DNA of 44,772 nt, taken from Bacteroidales bacterium (lineage in GTDB: Bacteria > Bacteroidota > Bacteroidia > Bacteroidales > 4484-276). The translations under genes and the position numbers were made by a program. The first letter of the stretch is position 1, and every line of letters begins with the position of its first letter. Below the pieces are notes generated by a model. It was not told where the DNA came from. It worked only from the letters and a program-made list of their open reading frames with translations, and ran no database searches. The stretch is from positions 1 to 44,772 of the forward strand of contig JACZJL010000095.1 of assembly GCA_014860585.1 (NCBI GenBank). The letters are read 5' to 3'. Below, one piece after another: positions 8,675 through 20,101 of this stretch.

Positions 8675-10012
8675 ATGAAAAAGAATGTAATTATTATTGG
8701 TGCTGCGGGAAGAGATTTCCACAATTTCAACACGTATTATCGTGGAAATGCGAATTACAATGTGGTGGCATTTACGGCTGCCCAGATTCCCGATATCGAC
8801 GGAAGGAAGTATCCGGCTGAGTTAGCCGGTGATTTATACCCGGATGGTATCCCAATTTACGCAGAAGAAGACCTCCCTAAACTCATCAAGGATCTGAAAG
8901 TGGACGATTGCGTGTTCTCCTACAGCGATGTCACTTATCAGAAAGTTATGTCGGTAAGTGCTATTGTTAATGCAGCCGGCGCAAATTTTATTTTGCTGGG
9001 ACCTGGTGATACGATGCTCAAGAGCACAAAACCTGTTGTGGCTGTTGGCGCTATCCGTACAGGTTGCGGAAAAAGTCAGACCTCGCGGCGGATCATCGAA
9101 CTGTTGATGGCCAAAGGACTGAAAGTAGTTGCTGTGCGTCACCCGATGCCATACGGCGACCTGGTAGCTCAAAAAGTCCAGCGCTTTGCCACGGTGGCTG
9201 ACCTTGCAAAACACAAATGCACCATTGAGGAAATGGAAGAATATGAACCACACGTGGTTCGCGGTAATGTAATTTATGCAGGAGTGGACTACGAGGCCAT
9301 TCTGCGTGCTGCCGAGCTCGATCCCGACGGCTGCGACGTCGTGCTCTGGGATGGCGGCAACAACGATTTCCCGTTCTACAAACCTGATCTGAACATCACT
9401 GTAGTTGACCCGCACCGTGCCGGTCATGAACTGAAATATTACCCCGGCGAGGTTACTCTCCGCCTGGCCGATGTGGTTGTGATCAACAAAATGGACAGCG
9501 CCAGCCCCGAAGGTATCCAGACTGTTCGCGAAAGCATTGCCAAAGTGGCACCGAAAGCAATCGTGGTGGATGGCGCATCGCCAATTAAAGTGGATGATCC
9601 CAAAATAATTAAAGGCAAAAAAGTGTTGGTGGTCGAAGATGGCCCGACACTTACCCACGGCGAGATGAAAATCGGCGCCGGAACCGTTGCAGCCCAGAAA
9701 TTTGGCGCTGCCGAACTGGTTGACCCGCGTCCTTACACTGTAGGGAAATTGTCAGAGACTTTCAGAATATATCCTAACATCGGTACTTTGCTGCCGGCAA
9801 TGGGATACAGTGCTCAGCAACTGAAAGACCTCGAAACTACCATCAACAATACCGAGTGTGATTCAGTGGTAATCGGAACACCGATTGACCTGAACCGCCT
9901 GATCAAGATCAAAAAACCCAACACCAGGGTTTACTACGATCTGCAGGAAATTGGTTTCCCCAACCTCGAAGAAGTAATCAACGATTTCGTTGAAAAACAT
10001 AACCTGAAGTAA
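8675..10012 (+). CDS. Cyclic 2,3-diphosphoglycerate synthetase-like P-loop GTPase (COG2403 type)
   Basis: The 445-residue protein starts with a Rossmann-like segment (KKNVIIIGAAGRDFHNFN), followed by a P-loop GAIRTGCGKSQTS at about residue 126, a Walker B-like DVVLWDGGNNDFPF, and an NKMD guanine-specificity motif in VVVINKMDSA. I recognise it as the bacterial family annotated as predicted GTPase or cyclic 2,3-diphosphoglycerate synthetase. Archaeal members make the thermoprotectant cyclic 2,3-diphosphoglycerate; in bacteria the substrate is uncertain. It has its own promoter and a strong terminator (10035-10067), so it is monocistronic. High GC content suggests strong expression. Confidence 0.85.
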   Translation: MKKNVIIIGAAGRDFHNFNTYYRGNANYNVVAFTAAQIPDIDGRKYPAELAGDLYPDGIPIYAEEDLPKLIKDLKVDDCVFSYSDVTYQKVMSVSAIVNAAGANFILLGPGDTMLKSTKPVVAVGAIRTGCGKSQTSRRIIELLMAKGLKVVAVRHPMPYGDLVAQKVQRFATVADLAKHKCTIEEMEEYEPHVVRGNVIYAGVDYEAILRAAELDPDGCDVVLWDGGNNDFPFYKPDLNITVVDPHRAGHELKYYPGEVTLRLADVVVINKMDSASPEGIQTVRESIAKVAPKAIVVDGASPIKVDDPKIIKGKKVLVVEDGPTLTHGEMKIGAGTVAAQKFGAAELVDPRPYTVGKLSETFRIYPNIGTLLPAMGYSAQQLKDLETTINNTECDSVVIGTPIDLNRLIKIKKPNTRVYYDLQEIGFPNLEEVINDFVEKHNLK

Positions 10013-10034
10013 AGAGGTTTTTTCATATAAGGGT

Positions 10035-10067
10035 AAAAAGGCAGCTCCGATGGGGTTGCCTTTTTTT
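10035..10067 (+). terminator. Rho-independent terminator
   Basis: AAAAAGGCAGCTCC pairs imperfectly with GGGGTTGCC and is followed by seven T, 23 bases after the GTPase stop codon. Confidence 0.75.
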
Positions 10068-10074
10068 CATTCTT

Positions 10075-10107
10075 AGCGAAAGTATCGCTCAAAGCGATGC
10101 TATCGCT
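10075..10107. repeat. REP-like hairpin
   Basis: AGCGAAAGTATCGCT and AGCGATGCTATCGCT form a 15-base near-perfect palindrome with a 3-base loop. A partial copy of the same sequence recurs at about 10653-10675. Confidence 0.55.
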
Positions 10108-10158
10108 GGAGTCCATTTTTAAATTTTACCATCGTGCATTCATACGAATGATTTTTCC

Positions 10159-10166
10159 TAAATTTG
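10159..10166 (+). promoter_or_regulatory. Promoter -7 element of the DUF4258-like/DUF2283 pair
   Basis: TAAATTTG, 21 bases before GTG 10188. Confidence 0.5.
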
Positions 10167-10187
10167 CCATGAATTAGAAGAACCCAA

Positions 10188-10421
10188 GTGAAGTTTACAA
10201 ATTACTTCCTTCATACAAGGCAACGAGCAGATAGAAAAATCATCAAGCTTGAATGGATTGAGAAAGTTTGTGACAACCCTGACCATCAAAGTAGGCAGGA
10301 AGATGGCAGGATCAGGAAATGGGGGTACATACCTGAAATGGGTAAATATTTAAGGGTTGTGCTGCTTGAGGATAATGAAACCGTTCACAATGCGTTTTTC
10401 GATAGAGACTTTAAACAATAA
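10188..10421 (+). CDS. DUF4258-like small protein (possible toxin of a TA-like pair)
   Basis: A 77-residue protein starting with GTG. It has DLDWIEKV-like helix sequence (KLEWIEKVCDNP), then DGRIRKWGYIPEMGKYLRVVL and DNETVHNAFFDRDF, which resembles DUF4258 and RelE/ParE-like small beta-sheet proteins. The next gene (DUF2283) starts 5 bases after its stop, an arrangement I recognise as recurrent in bacteria and archaea and often assumed to be toxin-antitoxin. The function is not established. The GTG start fits the TAAATTTG element just upstream. Confidence 0.65.
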   Translation: MKFTNYFLHTRQRADRKIIKLEWIEKVCDNPDHQSRQEDGRIRKWGYIPEMGKYLRVVLLEDNETVHNAFFDRDFKQ

Positions 10422-10425
10422 AACT

Positions 10426-10635
10426 ATGAAAATCACCTACTTCAAAGATACCGACACGATGCTTGTTAGTTTCAACGACAATGAGATCACCGAAACCCGC
10501 GATCTGACAGAAAATGTGTTGATTGAGCTGGACAAAAACGGTAATCTTGTGAGCATGACCATCGAACATGCCCAACTGCAAACTGAAATTGCCAGTTTTT
10601 CCTACAACCAGATTGAAGGATTACAAGCGAGGTAG
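10426..10635 (+). CDS. DUF2283 domain protein
   Basis: A 69-residue protein. MKITYFKDTDTMLVSF, then NEITETRDLTENVLIELDKNG and LVSMTIEHA is a clear DUF2283 signature. The open frame extends upstream to 10357 inside the preceding gene, but ATG 10426, five bases after its stop, matches family starts. It is translationally linked to the DUF4258-like gene and is a possible antitoxin or partner. Confidence 0.8.
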   Translation: MKITYFKDTDTMLVSFNDNEITETRDLTENVLIELDKNGNLVSMTIEHAQLQTEIASFSYNQIEGLQAR

Positions 10636-10636
10636 T

Positions 10637-10675
10637 TGGGGTTGCCTTTTTTAAGCTTTGCGATAGTATCGTTGG
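10637..10675. repeat. Partial duplicate of the terminator/REP region at 10051-10107
   Basis: TGGGGTTGCCTTTTTT occurs exactly at 10637-10652 and at 10051-10066. In both places a GCGAT-TATCG-TGGA sequence related to the REP-like hairpin follows. The left stem of the terminator is missing here. Confidence 0.55.
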
Positions 10676-10731
10676 ATCATGAAATTTAAACTTTGATCAC
10701 CTTTCGCTCAAAGTTTTCCGTGGCAATAACA

Positions 10732-10944
10732 TTATAACTCAACCAAAAGTTGATTTGCAGTTTTCAGGGTCTTTTTGCCTTCTTCATGGAGGGTCACGTC
10801 ATTGAATGCATCCACAATATCCTGAATTTCTCTGCTTTTGCGTTTATCCTCAATCTTTTTGACAATCTGCACATATTTTAGTCCGTCAATCAGTTCAAGA
10901 AAAAAGGGGGCTTTGTTATCCTGTATGTCGAGAATTAGTTTCAT
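10732..10944 (-). CDS. Small antitoxin-like protein, apparently orphan
   Basis: A 70-residue protein, MKLILDIQDNKAPFFLELIDG then a charged helical tail ending in TLKTANQLLVEL. It resembles the Bacteroidota family (start of the type MK-LILDIKDNKA-F-LELL) that usually precedes a RelE/ParE-type toxin gene. Here no toxin frame follows within the 96 bases to the DUF2283 stop. An upstream CATATTTG differs from the -7 consensus at one position. Function inferred from weak similarity only. Confidence 0.55.
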   Translation of the reverse strand: MKLILDIQDNKAPFFLELIDGLKYVQIVKKIEDKRKSREIQDIVDAFNDVTLHEEGKKTLKTANQLLVEL

Positions 10945-11324
10945 TCTGTTGATAACTTTAATGTATGATCAGCGATTTTTTTTGCAAATATGCACTATTG
11001 AAAAATGCCTGACTAAGATTTACTTCGTGCAGTTCACATAAAGATATCTCCCTGATTGATGTAGCATTGTTTAAAATCATGCAGGGATAGGAATAACCTT
11101 GAATGATGCTTATTCTTTTTCTGATTCAGGTTTACAAAAAACCCGGCATTCCTCAATCTCTTTTTTCAGGTTTTCAATCAACCGGTTTCTCTTCGTATTT
11201 GTATTCTTTTCTGATCTTTCTGACCATTCGCAGCGGTTGCCGATTTCGCTGCCTATTTTGAAGGGTTTTTCGTAGAATTATAAAAATCATTTCTCTCATT
11301 TGATCTTCATTCAAAACTAATTTC
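10945..11324. other. Intergenic region, possible degraded short frames
   Basis: No recognisable gene. On the minus strand at about 11115-11275 there is an Arg/Lys/Glu-rich open stretch with no Met start (ending KPESEKE and a stop near 11115) that overlaps another short frame, so it could be a relic, but I cannot assign it. Confidence 0.3.
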
Positions 11325-11332
11325 TACTTTTG
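11325..11332 (+). promoter_or_regulatory. Promoter -7 element of the dihydroorotate dehydrogenase-like gene
   Basis: TACTTTTG, with a TTTG 22 bases upstream (11299-11302) that may be the -33 box. It overlaps the alternative TTG start 11330 and therefore favours ATG 11381. Confidence 0.6.
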
Positions 11333-11380
11333 TTTGCTCAAAATGTAATAAACAGTGTAATTCATCAACATCTTCTGATC

Positions 11381-12373
11381 ATGGCAAATTTAAGTACCAA
11401 TTACATGGGGTTCAAACTGAAAAACCCAATCATAGCAGGAAGTTCCGGGTTGAACAAAACAGTGGAAAACCTTCAAAAGCTCGAGAAACATGGCGCTGCA
11501 GCTGTTGTCCTGAAATCCCTTTTTGAAGAACAAATCATGCACGAGGTAAACAAGGTAATGAATAACAAGGACAATCGTGAGAATTATTCATACCCGGAAG
11601 CAGAGGATTACATCAGCAATTACACTAAAGAAAAAGACTTGAACGACTACCTGCGATTGATTGAGCAGGGTAAAAAAACCATTACCATTCCATTGATTGC
11701 CAGTATCAACTGTATTTCAGCCTCCGAATGGACAACTTTTGCCAAAAAGATTGAAAATGCCGGCGCCGACGCGCTTGAACTGAATGTTTTCATACTCCCC
11801 TCCGACACCAAGCGAGATTCCGCTCAAAACGAACAACTCTATTTTGATGTGGTCACAGAGGTGATGCGCCAGGTTTCCATACCGGTTGCTTTAAAGGTGA
11901 GTCACTATTTTTCAAGTCTTGCCAAAACAACCCTAAAATTATCGTGGACAGGTATTGCCGGTATGGTTTTATTCAACCGCTTTTTCTCACCTGAAATTGA
12001 TATAGACCAATTCAGAGTGACCTCCTCGCATGTATTCAGCACCAAAGATGAGATTTATACGCCGCTAAGGTGGATTGCTATGCTTAGCGACAGGTTGCAT
12101 TGCGACATTGCCGGATCAACCGGAGTGCATGATGGAGAGGGTGCAGTGAAGATGCTGCTTGCAGGCGCCAGGGCGGTTCAGATCGCATCGGTGCTTTACA
12201 AAAATGGTTTTGAAGCAATAGGTGAGATCAATGCCTTCATCGAACAATGGATGGATAAGCACAACTTCAAAACCACTGACGAGTTTATTGGCAAAATGAG
12301 TGTAAAATTTGCTGAAAACCCTGCCGCTTATGAGCGCGTTCAGTTCATGAAACATTTTGCCGGGATCGAATAA
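11381..12373 (+). CDS. Dihydroorotate dehydrogenase-like protein
   Basis: A 330-residue FMN TIM-barrel protein. ANLSTNYMGFKLKNPIIAGSSGLN at the start, GAAAVVLKSLFEEQI, IPLIASINCISASEW, KVSHYFSS, and IAGSTGVHDGEGAVKMLLAGARAVQIASVLYKNG at the phosphate-binding end follow class 1 dihydroorotate dehydrogenases. However, where class 1A enzymes have N-x-S-C-P-N with the catalytic Cys, this protein has ELNVFILPSD, with neither Cys nor Ser at that place. A normal pyrD exists at 35127, so this is probably a paralogue with another activity. It is convergent with the hypothetical gene at 12378 (4-base gap). Confidence 0.85.
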   Translation: MANLSTNYMGFKLKNPIIAGSSGLNKTVENLQKLEKHGAAAVVLKSLFEEQIMHEVNKVMNNKDNRENYSYPEAEDYISNYTKEKDLNDYLRLIEQGKKTITIPLIASINCISASEWTTFAKKIENAGADALELNVFILPSDTKRDSAQNEQLYFDVVTEVMRQVSIPVALKVSHYFSSLAKTTLKLSWTGIAGMVLFNRFFSPEIDIDQFRVTSSHVFSTKDEIYTPLRWIAMLSDRLHCDIAGSTGVHDGEGAVKMLLAGARAVQIASVLYKNGFEAIGEINAFIEQWMDKHNFKTTDEFIGKMSVKFAENPAAYERVQFMKHFAGIE

Positions 12374-12377
12374 TCCT

Positions 12378-12980
12378 CTAAATCAATACCGGCCTTCGCC
12401 TGGGTGATTTGAAAAAATCGCGGAATTCGGGTGGCCCTGTCAGGTATTTCCCTGTGAAATCGTCCATACTGTCAATGGTTTCGTTGGATAGAAGATCAGA
12501 AACTTCATCCATCGAACCGCTGCCAAGCATAAATGGCAATTCATCAGTACGCATGAAGCCACCCTTGAACCGGCCAATAATCTGGTATTCCTCCAACTCT
12601 GAAACAGGCTTACCTGTAATAGCGCAGGTCGACAACTGATCGTAAACATCCAACTCAGTTTTAATTTGCTTGTGTGAAAAATGATCAAAGCTACCTTGCA
12701 ACTCTTCAGCGAAATAACGCTGAAGGTTTTCTTTTGACTGAGCTGAATAGCTGTTGGTGAAAGTCAATGCACATGAAAAACAAATGGCGTATTCGAACAT
12801 TGCCTCCATTTTTCCCGAAACGGGATTTCTCCGGAAAACCTTTTCGATCATGTATTCTGAGTCGGTCTGTATAATATCCTTTTCACACACCTGGCATTTG
12901 GTAAAGGGCATGTTGCTGATGGATTCGTAAAATAGCCTCGGGATAATCAGTTTATTGGAAGAATTGCCGTCGTCCTGCAT
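12378..12980 (-). CDS. Hypothetical protein with two CxxC pairs
   Basis: A 200-residue protein not recognised as a named family. CQVC (near residue 29) and CFSC (near 68) could bind one zinc ion in a split-barrel or ribbon. The middle has YDQLSTCAITGKPVSELEEYQIIGRF and the end is basic (KSPRRRPVLI). No signal peptide or membrane segment, so probably cytoplasmic. ATG 12980 is the longest start; ATG 12911 (MPFTKCQVC) is plausible. Confidence 0.7.
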   Translation of the reverse strand: MQDDGNSSNKLIIPRLFYESISNMPFTKCQVCEKDIIQTDSEYMIEKVFRRNPVSGKMEAMFEYAICFSCALTFTNSYSAQSKENLQRYFAEELQGSFDHFSHKQIKTELDVYDQLSTCAITGKPVSELEEYQIIGRFKGGFMRTDELPFMLGSGSMDEVSDLLSNETIDSMDDFTGKYLTGPPEFRDFFKSPRRRPVLI

Positions 12981-13117
12981 GGTTAAATGAATTACTGTTT
13001 AAATAGAAAGTTGTATTTGCAGTTAAAAGCTACAAGTAAATATTGAAGTCTAAACGAAAAATCGTTTTAATCATGCGAAAATAAACCATTATTTTGCAAC
13101 GCAAATTTAATTGACCA

Positions 13118-14041
13118 ATGAAGATTGAGATTGATCCGGGTGCAGGATTTTGTTTTGGAGTTCAGCGAGCCATCCAACTGGCTGAAATGGAGCTTGATAA
13201 CGGGCAGGAGTTATTCAGCCTGGGACAGATTGTCCACAACGAAAGTGAGGAAAAACGATTGAACGATTTGGGGATGAAGACTATTACTTACAAGGATTTC
13301 GGAGAACTCCATGAAAAAACTGTGTTGATCAGGGCGCACGGCGAACCACCGTCAACCTACGATACAGCCAATAAAAACCGGCTAACGCTGATCGAAGCTA
13401 CGTGTCCGATCGTTACTAAACTTCAGCAAAAAATCAGGAAAGTTTGGATAGAAAGTAGAAAGGAAGACTTGCAGATCGTAATTGTTGGAAAAAAAGCTCA
13501 TCCAGAAGTAATCGGATTGGCCGGACAAACAAATTTTCAGGCTATTATTATTGAAAGTCTATCCGACATCGAAAAAGTGGATCATGGAAAATCGGTTTAT
13601 ATTTTTGCACAGACCACTGTAGATGCGGATTTTTTTGAGGAGGTGGTGAAGAGAATTTACGTCCATCAATCCAGGCGGAAAGACGAAACTGACCCTGCTC
13701 AATTCGCCCTGATGGGTGGAGGGAACCCCAGAGGCAGGGAGGTTACAGTTCAGAAGAGCATCTGCAACCACGTAAAAAACCGGAAAGAGCAAATGATTCA
13801 GTTTGCCCGTGAACATGATTTGGTTATTTTTGTGGGTGGAAAAAAATCGTCCAATGGTCAATATTTGTATGGATTATGCCGGTTGGAGAATCTAAATTCT
13901 GTTTTTATCGAAAATGAAGCTGTGCTCAAACCTGAATGGTTTGCCGGTTGCAAATCGGTGGGCATTACGGGCGCCACCTCTACCCCACCCTGGCTGCTCG
14001 AAAAAGTGAAACAACACATCAAAACAATGATCAAAGCGTAA
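13118..14041 (+). CDS. ispH: 4-hydroxy-3-methylbut-2-enyl diphosphate reductase
   Basis: Last enzyme of the MEP isoprenoid pathway, an Fe-S protein reducing HMBPP to IPP and DMAPP. All expected landmarks are present: cluster ligands C12 (GFCFGV), C96 (EATCPIV) and C216 (SICNHV), and substrate histidines H40 (IVHNE), H74 (RAHGE) and H128 (KAHPE). The 307 residues are close to the usual length, with a slightly long insertion of about residues 184-212 before the third cysteine. It is the first gene of a plus-strand operon; recF starts 5 bases after its stop. TTATTTTG at 13089, one mismatch from consensus, may be its -7 element. Confidence 0.97.
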   Translation: MKIEIDPGAGFCFGVQRAIQLAEMELDNGQELFSLGQIVHNESEEKRLNDLGMKTITYKDFGELHEKTVLIRAHGEPPSTYDTANKNRLTLIEATCPIVTKLQQKIRKVWIESRKEDLQIVIVGKKAHPEVIGLAGQTNFQAIIIESLSDIEKVDHGKSVYIFAQTTVDADFFEEVVKRIYVHQSRRKDETDPAQFALMGGGNPRGREVTVQKSICNHVKNRKEQMIQFAREHDLVIFVGGKKSSNGQYLYGLCRLENLNSVFIENEAVLKPEWFAGCKSVGITGATSTPPWLLEKVKQHIKTMIKA

Positions 14042-14046
14042 ATTGA

Positions 14047-15162
14047 ATGTATCTCAAAAGCCTCAAAATACACGATTTCAAGAATTATCCCTCAGCAGAG
14101 TTGGAATTTTCACCTAAAATCAATTGCCTGATCGGCGACAATGCCGCTGGAAAGACCAACATACTTGATGCAATATTTTACCTTTCGTTTTGTAAAAGCT
14201 ATTTCAACGCTATCGATACGCAGAACATCCGGCACAACCAGGAATACTTTTCCATTTTGGGTGAATATGTGATTAATGAAGAAAAAAACGACACCATCCA
14301 GTGCGTACAAAAGCGCAATCAGAAGAAGAGTTTTAAACTGAACAAGAAGGAATACTTACGGCTGGCCGATCACATCGGGCGCTACCCGCTGGTGATGATC
14401 TCACCATACGACCGCGACCTGATCAACGAGGGCAGCGAGGTACGTCGGCGGTTTATTGACAGCGTCATCAGCCAGTTCGACCCCATTTATCTCGACAACC
14501 TGATCAACTACAACAAAGCCCTGGCCCAGCGAAATTCATTGCTCAAATCTTTTGCCGATAAAAACTTCTTCGACCGATCACTGCTTGAAATCTGGGATCA
14601 TCAGCTTTGTGAGATCGGTAACCAGATTTTTCCGGTAAGGAAAACCTTCCTTGAAGCCTATCAGCCCATATTCGATCATTATTTCAGCATGGTTTCCGGT
14701 GGAAAAGAGAAGGCGACCATTGTATATGATTCACAGCTACTCGAAAAAAGTGCTGAAGAATTACTGTCCATATCCCTCGATCGTGATAAATCACTGCGTT
14801 TCACCAGCGCCGGTGTTCACAAAGACGACCTGATATTCAACATCGAAGGGTATCCGGTGAAAAAGTTTGGTTCGCAGGGACAACAGAAGTCGTTTATCAT
14901 CGCCCTGCGACTTGCGCAATACATGTACATCAAAGAGCTGAAAGGCTTCAAACCACTGATTCTTCTTGACGATATCTTCGACAAATTGGACCACAAACGT
15001 GTGGAGCAAATCATTCAATTAATGGTGGAAAATAATTTTGGACAGGTTTTCATCACTGATACTCAGCAGGAACGCATCGAGCATCTGCTTACCAAAATTT
15101 CGAACAATTATAAAATTTACCAGATCAAAAGTGGGACAGCCACTCCATTATCTTCACTTTAA
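14047..15162 (+). CDS. recF: DNA replication and repair protein RecF
   Basis: SMC-like ATPase that loads RecA at single-strand gaps with RecO and RecR. It starts MYLKSLKIHDFKNY, has Walker A GDNAAGKTN (residues 30-38), the ABC signature region in KKFGSQGQQKSFIIALRLA, and Walker B LILLDDIFDKLD near the C-terminus. The 371 residues match the family. It lies between ispH (5-base gap) and dciA (12-base gap), so co-transcription is likely. Confidence 0.97.
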   Translation: MYLKSLKIHDFKNYPSAELEFSPKINCLIGDNAAGKTNILDAIFYLSFCKSYFNAIDTQNIRHNQEYFSILGEYVINEEKNDTIQCVQKRNQKKSFKLNKKEYLRLADHIGRYPLVMISPYDRDLINEGSEVRRRFIDSVISQFDPIYLDNLINYNKALAQRNSLLKSFADKNFFDRSLLEIWDHQLCEIGNQIFPVRKTFLEAYQPIFDHYFSMVSGGKEKATIVYDSQLLEKSAEELLSISLDRDKSLRFTSAGVHKDDLIFNIEGYPVKKFGSQGQQKSFIIALRLAQYMYIKELKGFKPLILLDDIFDKLDHKRVEQIIQLMVENNFGQVFITDTQQERIEHLLTKISNNYKIYQIKSGTATPLSSL

Positions 15163-15174
15163 CCAATAACGAAT

Positions 15175-15471
15175 ATGTCATTCCGGGTATCAAACGAGCA
15201 AACACTTGGCGAGGTGCTCAAACAGCTGATCGCATCTTACCGTTTCGAAGGCAAACTGAAAGAAGCCAGTCTGATCAGTTCGTGGGAAAGCGTTGTCGGT
15301 GAAATGATTGCCAAACACACTGTACAACTCAGGATAAGCAAGAAAGTACTATATGTTGAAGTGGACTCAGCAGCCCTGCGCAACGAACTTACCTACGCCC
15401 GTGAAAAAATTAAAAAAGCACTCAACCGCAAAGTGAAAGATAATGTGATTGATGAAGTGGTGTTCAGGTAA
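15175..15471 (+). CDS. dciA: DUF721/DciA-type helicase loader-like protein
   Basis: A 98-residue protein with the DUF721 pattern: TLGEVLKQLI, LKEASLISSWESVVGEMIAKHT, then LYVEVDSAALRNELTYAREKI. DciA assists DnaB loading in many bacteria; Bacteroidota versions are short, as here, and often adjoin recF. The gene symbol rests on domain similarity. It is convergent with the exonuclease gene (48-base gap). Confidence 0.85.
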   Translation: MSFRVSNEQTLGEVLKQLIASYRFEGKLKEASLISSWESVVGEMIAKHTVQLRISKKVLYVEVDSAALRNELTYAREKIKKALNRKVKDNVIDEVVFR

Positions 15472-15519
15472 GAAACCGGCGTTTGATTCAAAAAAAATAG
15501 TTTGACTTAGTGTTAATAA

Positions 15520-19183
<3,664 letters not shown>

Positions 19184-19192
19184 TTAAACAAC

Positions 19193-19200
19193 CAAAAATA
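19193..19200 (-). promoter_or_regulatory. Promoter -7 element of ligA
   Basis: TATTTTTG on the minus strand, 21 bases before ATG 19171. Confidence 0.55.
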
Positions 19201-19399
19201 GAGAAAAAAAATTGCATGGGACTCATAGCGAAAAGCATGGAACAGAGAGTACCGGATAAATGGCAGGTAATTTACGCTGAAATTTAAAAGGAGAGGGAAA
19301 AAAGCAGCCCCAAGGATAAAAAACCTACCTGCAAAGAACACAATAAAAACAGATTGGATTTATGAGCAAAGAAAAGAGTCAGAAATACCCTGAAGCGAA

Positions 19400-19990
19400 C
19401 TATGCAGATCCATTCAGCAACTCCAATATCTCAAGCAGATTCTGCTGCTTTAGGGATTCCCGGGTTGTAATGGCCGATTTGGTAAAGTAGTGATGATTTT
19501 TCAAAAAGGAGACTTGCAGTTGGTACCATTGCTTAAGAGATGTTATTTTGAATTGATGGATATCCCATTCATGTTTTAAGCGATGAGAAATCATAAAAAA
19601 ATCACTTCGTCCAAGGTAGTCAAGGTCGGCATCACAAATGATTTGCTCCAGCTTCTTGGTTGCGCTTTGCGGGAGTTTTGTAGTCATTATCATGTTGCTG
19701 ATGATTTCGATTTCATTCTGATTGTAACCATACCCTGGTAATAATCCAGCGGCTAAGGCACAAGAAGCTTCTTCATGACCAACATATGTTTTCAACATTC
19801 CTGAATCGTGAAATAAGCAGGCTGTTTTCACCAGTGCCTGGTCATAGGGATTTATGTTTTCAGCAGCCATAAGCCTTTCAGCCGAATGCAGCACATCAAG
19901 TGTGTGATTAAGATCATGGTAGAAAAGATCTGGTTTAAGCTCCCTGCTTAACATACCAATCATAAATGTTTTGACTCCCTCGTAATCCAT
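19400..19990 (-). CDS. HD-domain phosphohydrolase
   Basis: A 196-residue protein with the metal-dependent HD fold: FYHDLNHTLDV (first His), LFHDSGM (His-Asp), GHEEAS, and CDADLDYLGRSDF (distal Asp). HD proteins usually hydrolyse nucleotides or cyclic nucleotides; the substrate here is unknown. No membrane segment. It lies downstream of the Usp gene but is separated from it by a terminator. Confidence 0.85.
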   Translation of the reverse strand: MDYEGVKTFMIGMLSRELKPDLFYHDLNHTLDVLHSAERLMAAENINPYDQALVKTACLFHDSGMLKTYVGHEEASCALAAGLLPGYGYNQNEIEIISNMIMTTKLPQSATKKLEQIICDADLDYLGRSDFFMISHRLKHEWDIHQFKITSLKQWYQLQVSFLKNHHYFTKSAITTRESLKQQNLLEILELLNGSA

Positions 19991-20044
19991 GAATTAGTGC
20001 TGGTTTTGAGTTATCATTATCAATGTGTCCATATTTTGTCAGCG

Positions 20045-20074
20045 TAACAAAAGAGCCGGAATTTTATCCGGCTC
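20045..20074 (-). terminator. Rho-independent terminator of the Usp gene
   Basis: GAGCCGGA and TCCGGCTC form a perfect 8-bp stem with a 6-base loop, followed on the minus strand by TTTTGTT. Confidence 0.8.
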
Positions 20075-20101
20075 AATAATTTTTTAATTAGCAAAACGGC
20101 T

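Noticed and set aside
8834-9658. Minus-strand 274-codon frame inside the GTPase gene
   Set aside because: It is rich in Phe, His and Asn as expected for an antisense shadow; no motif.
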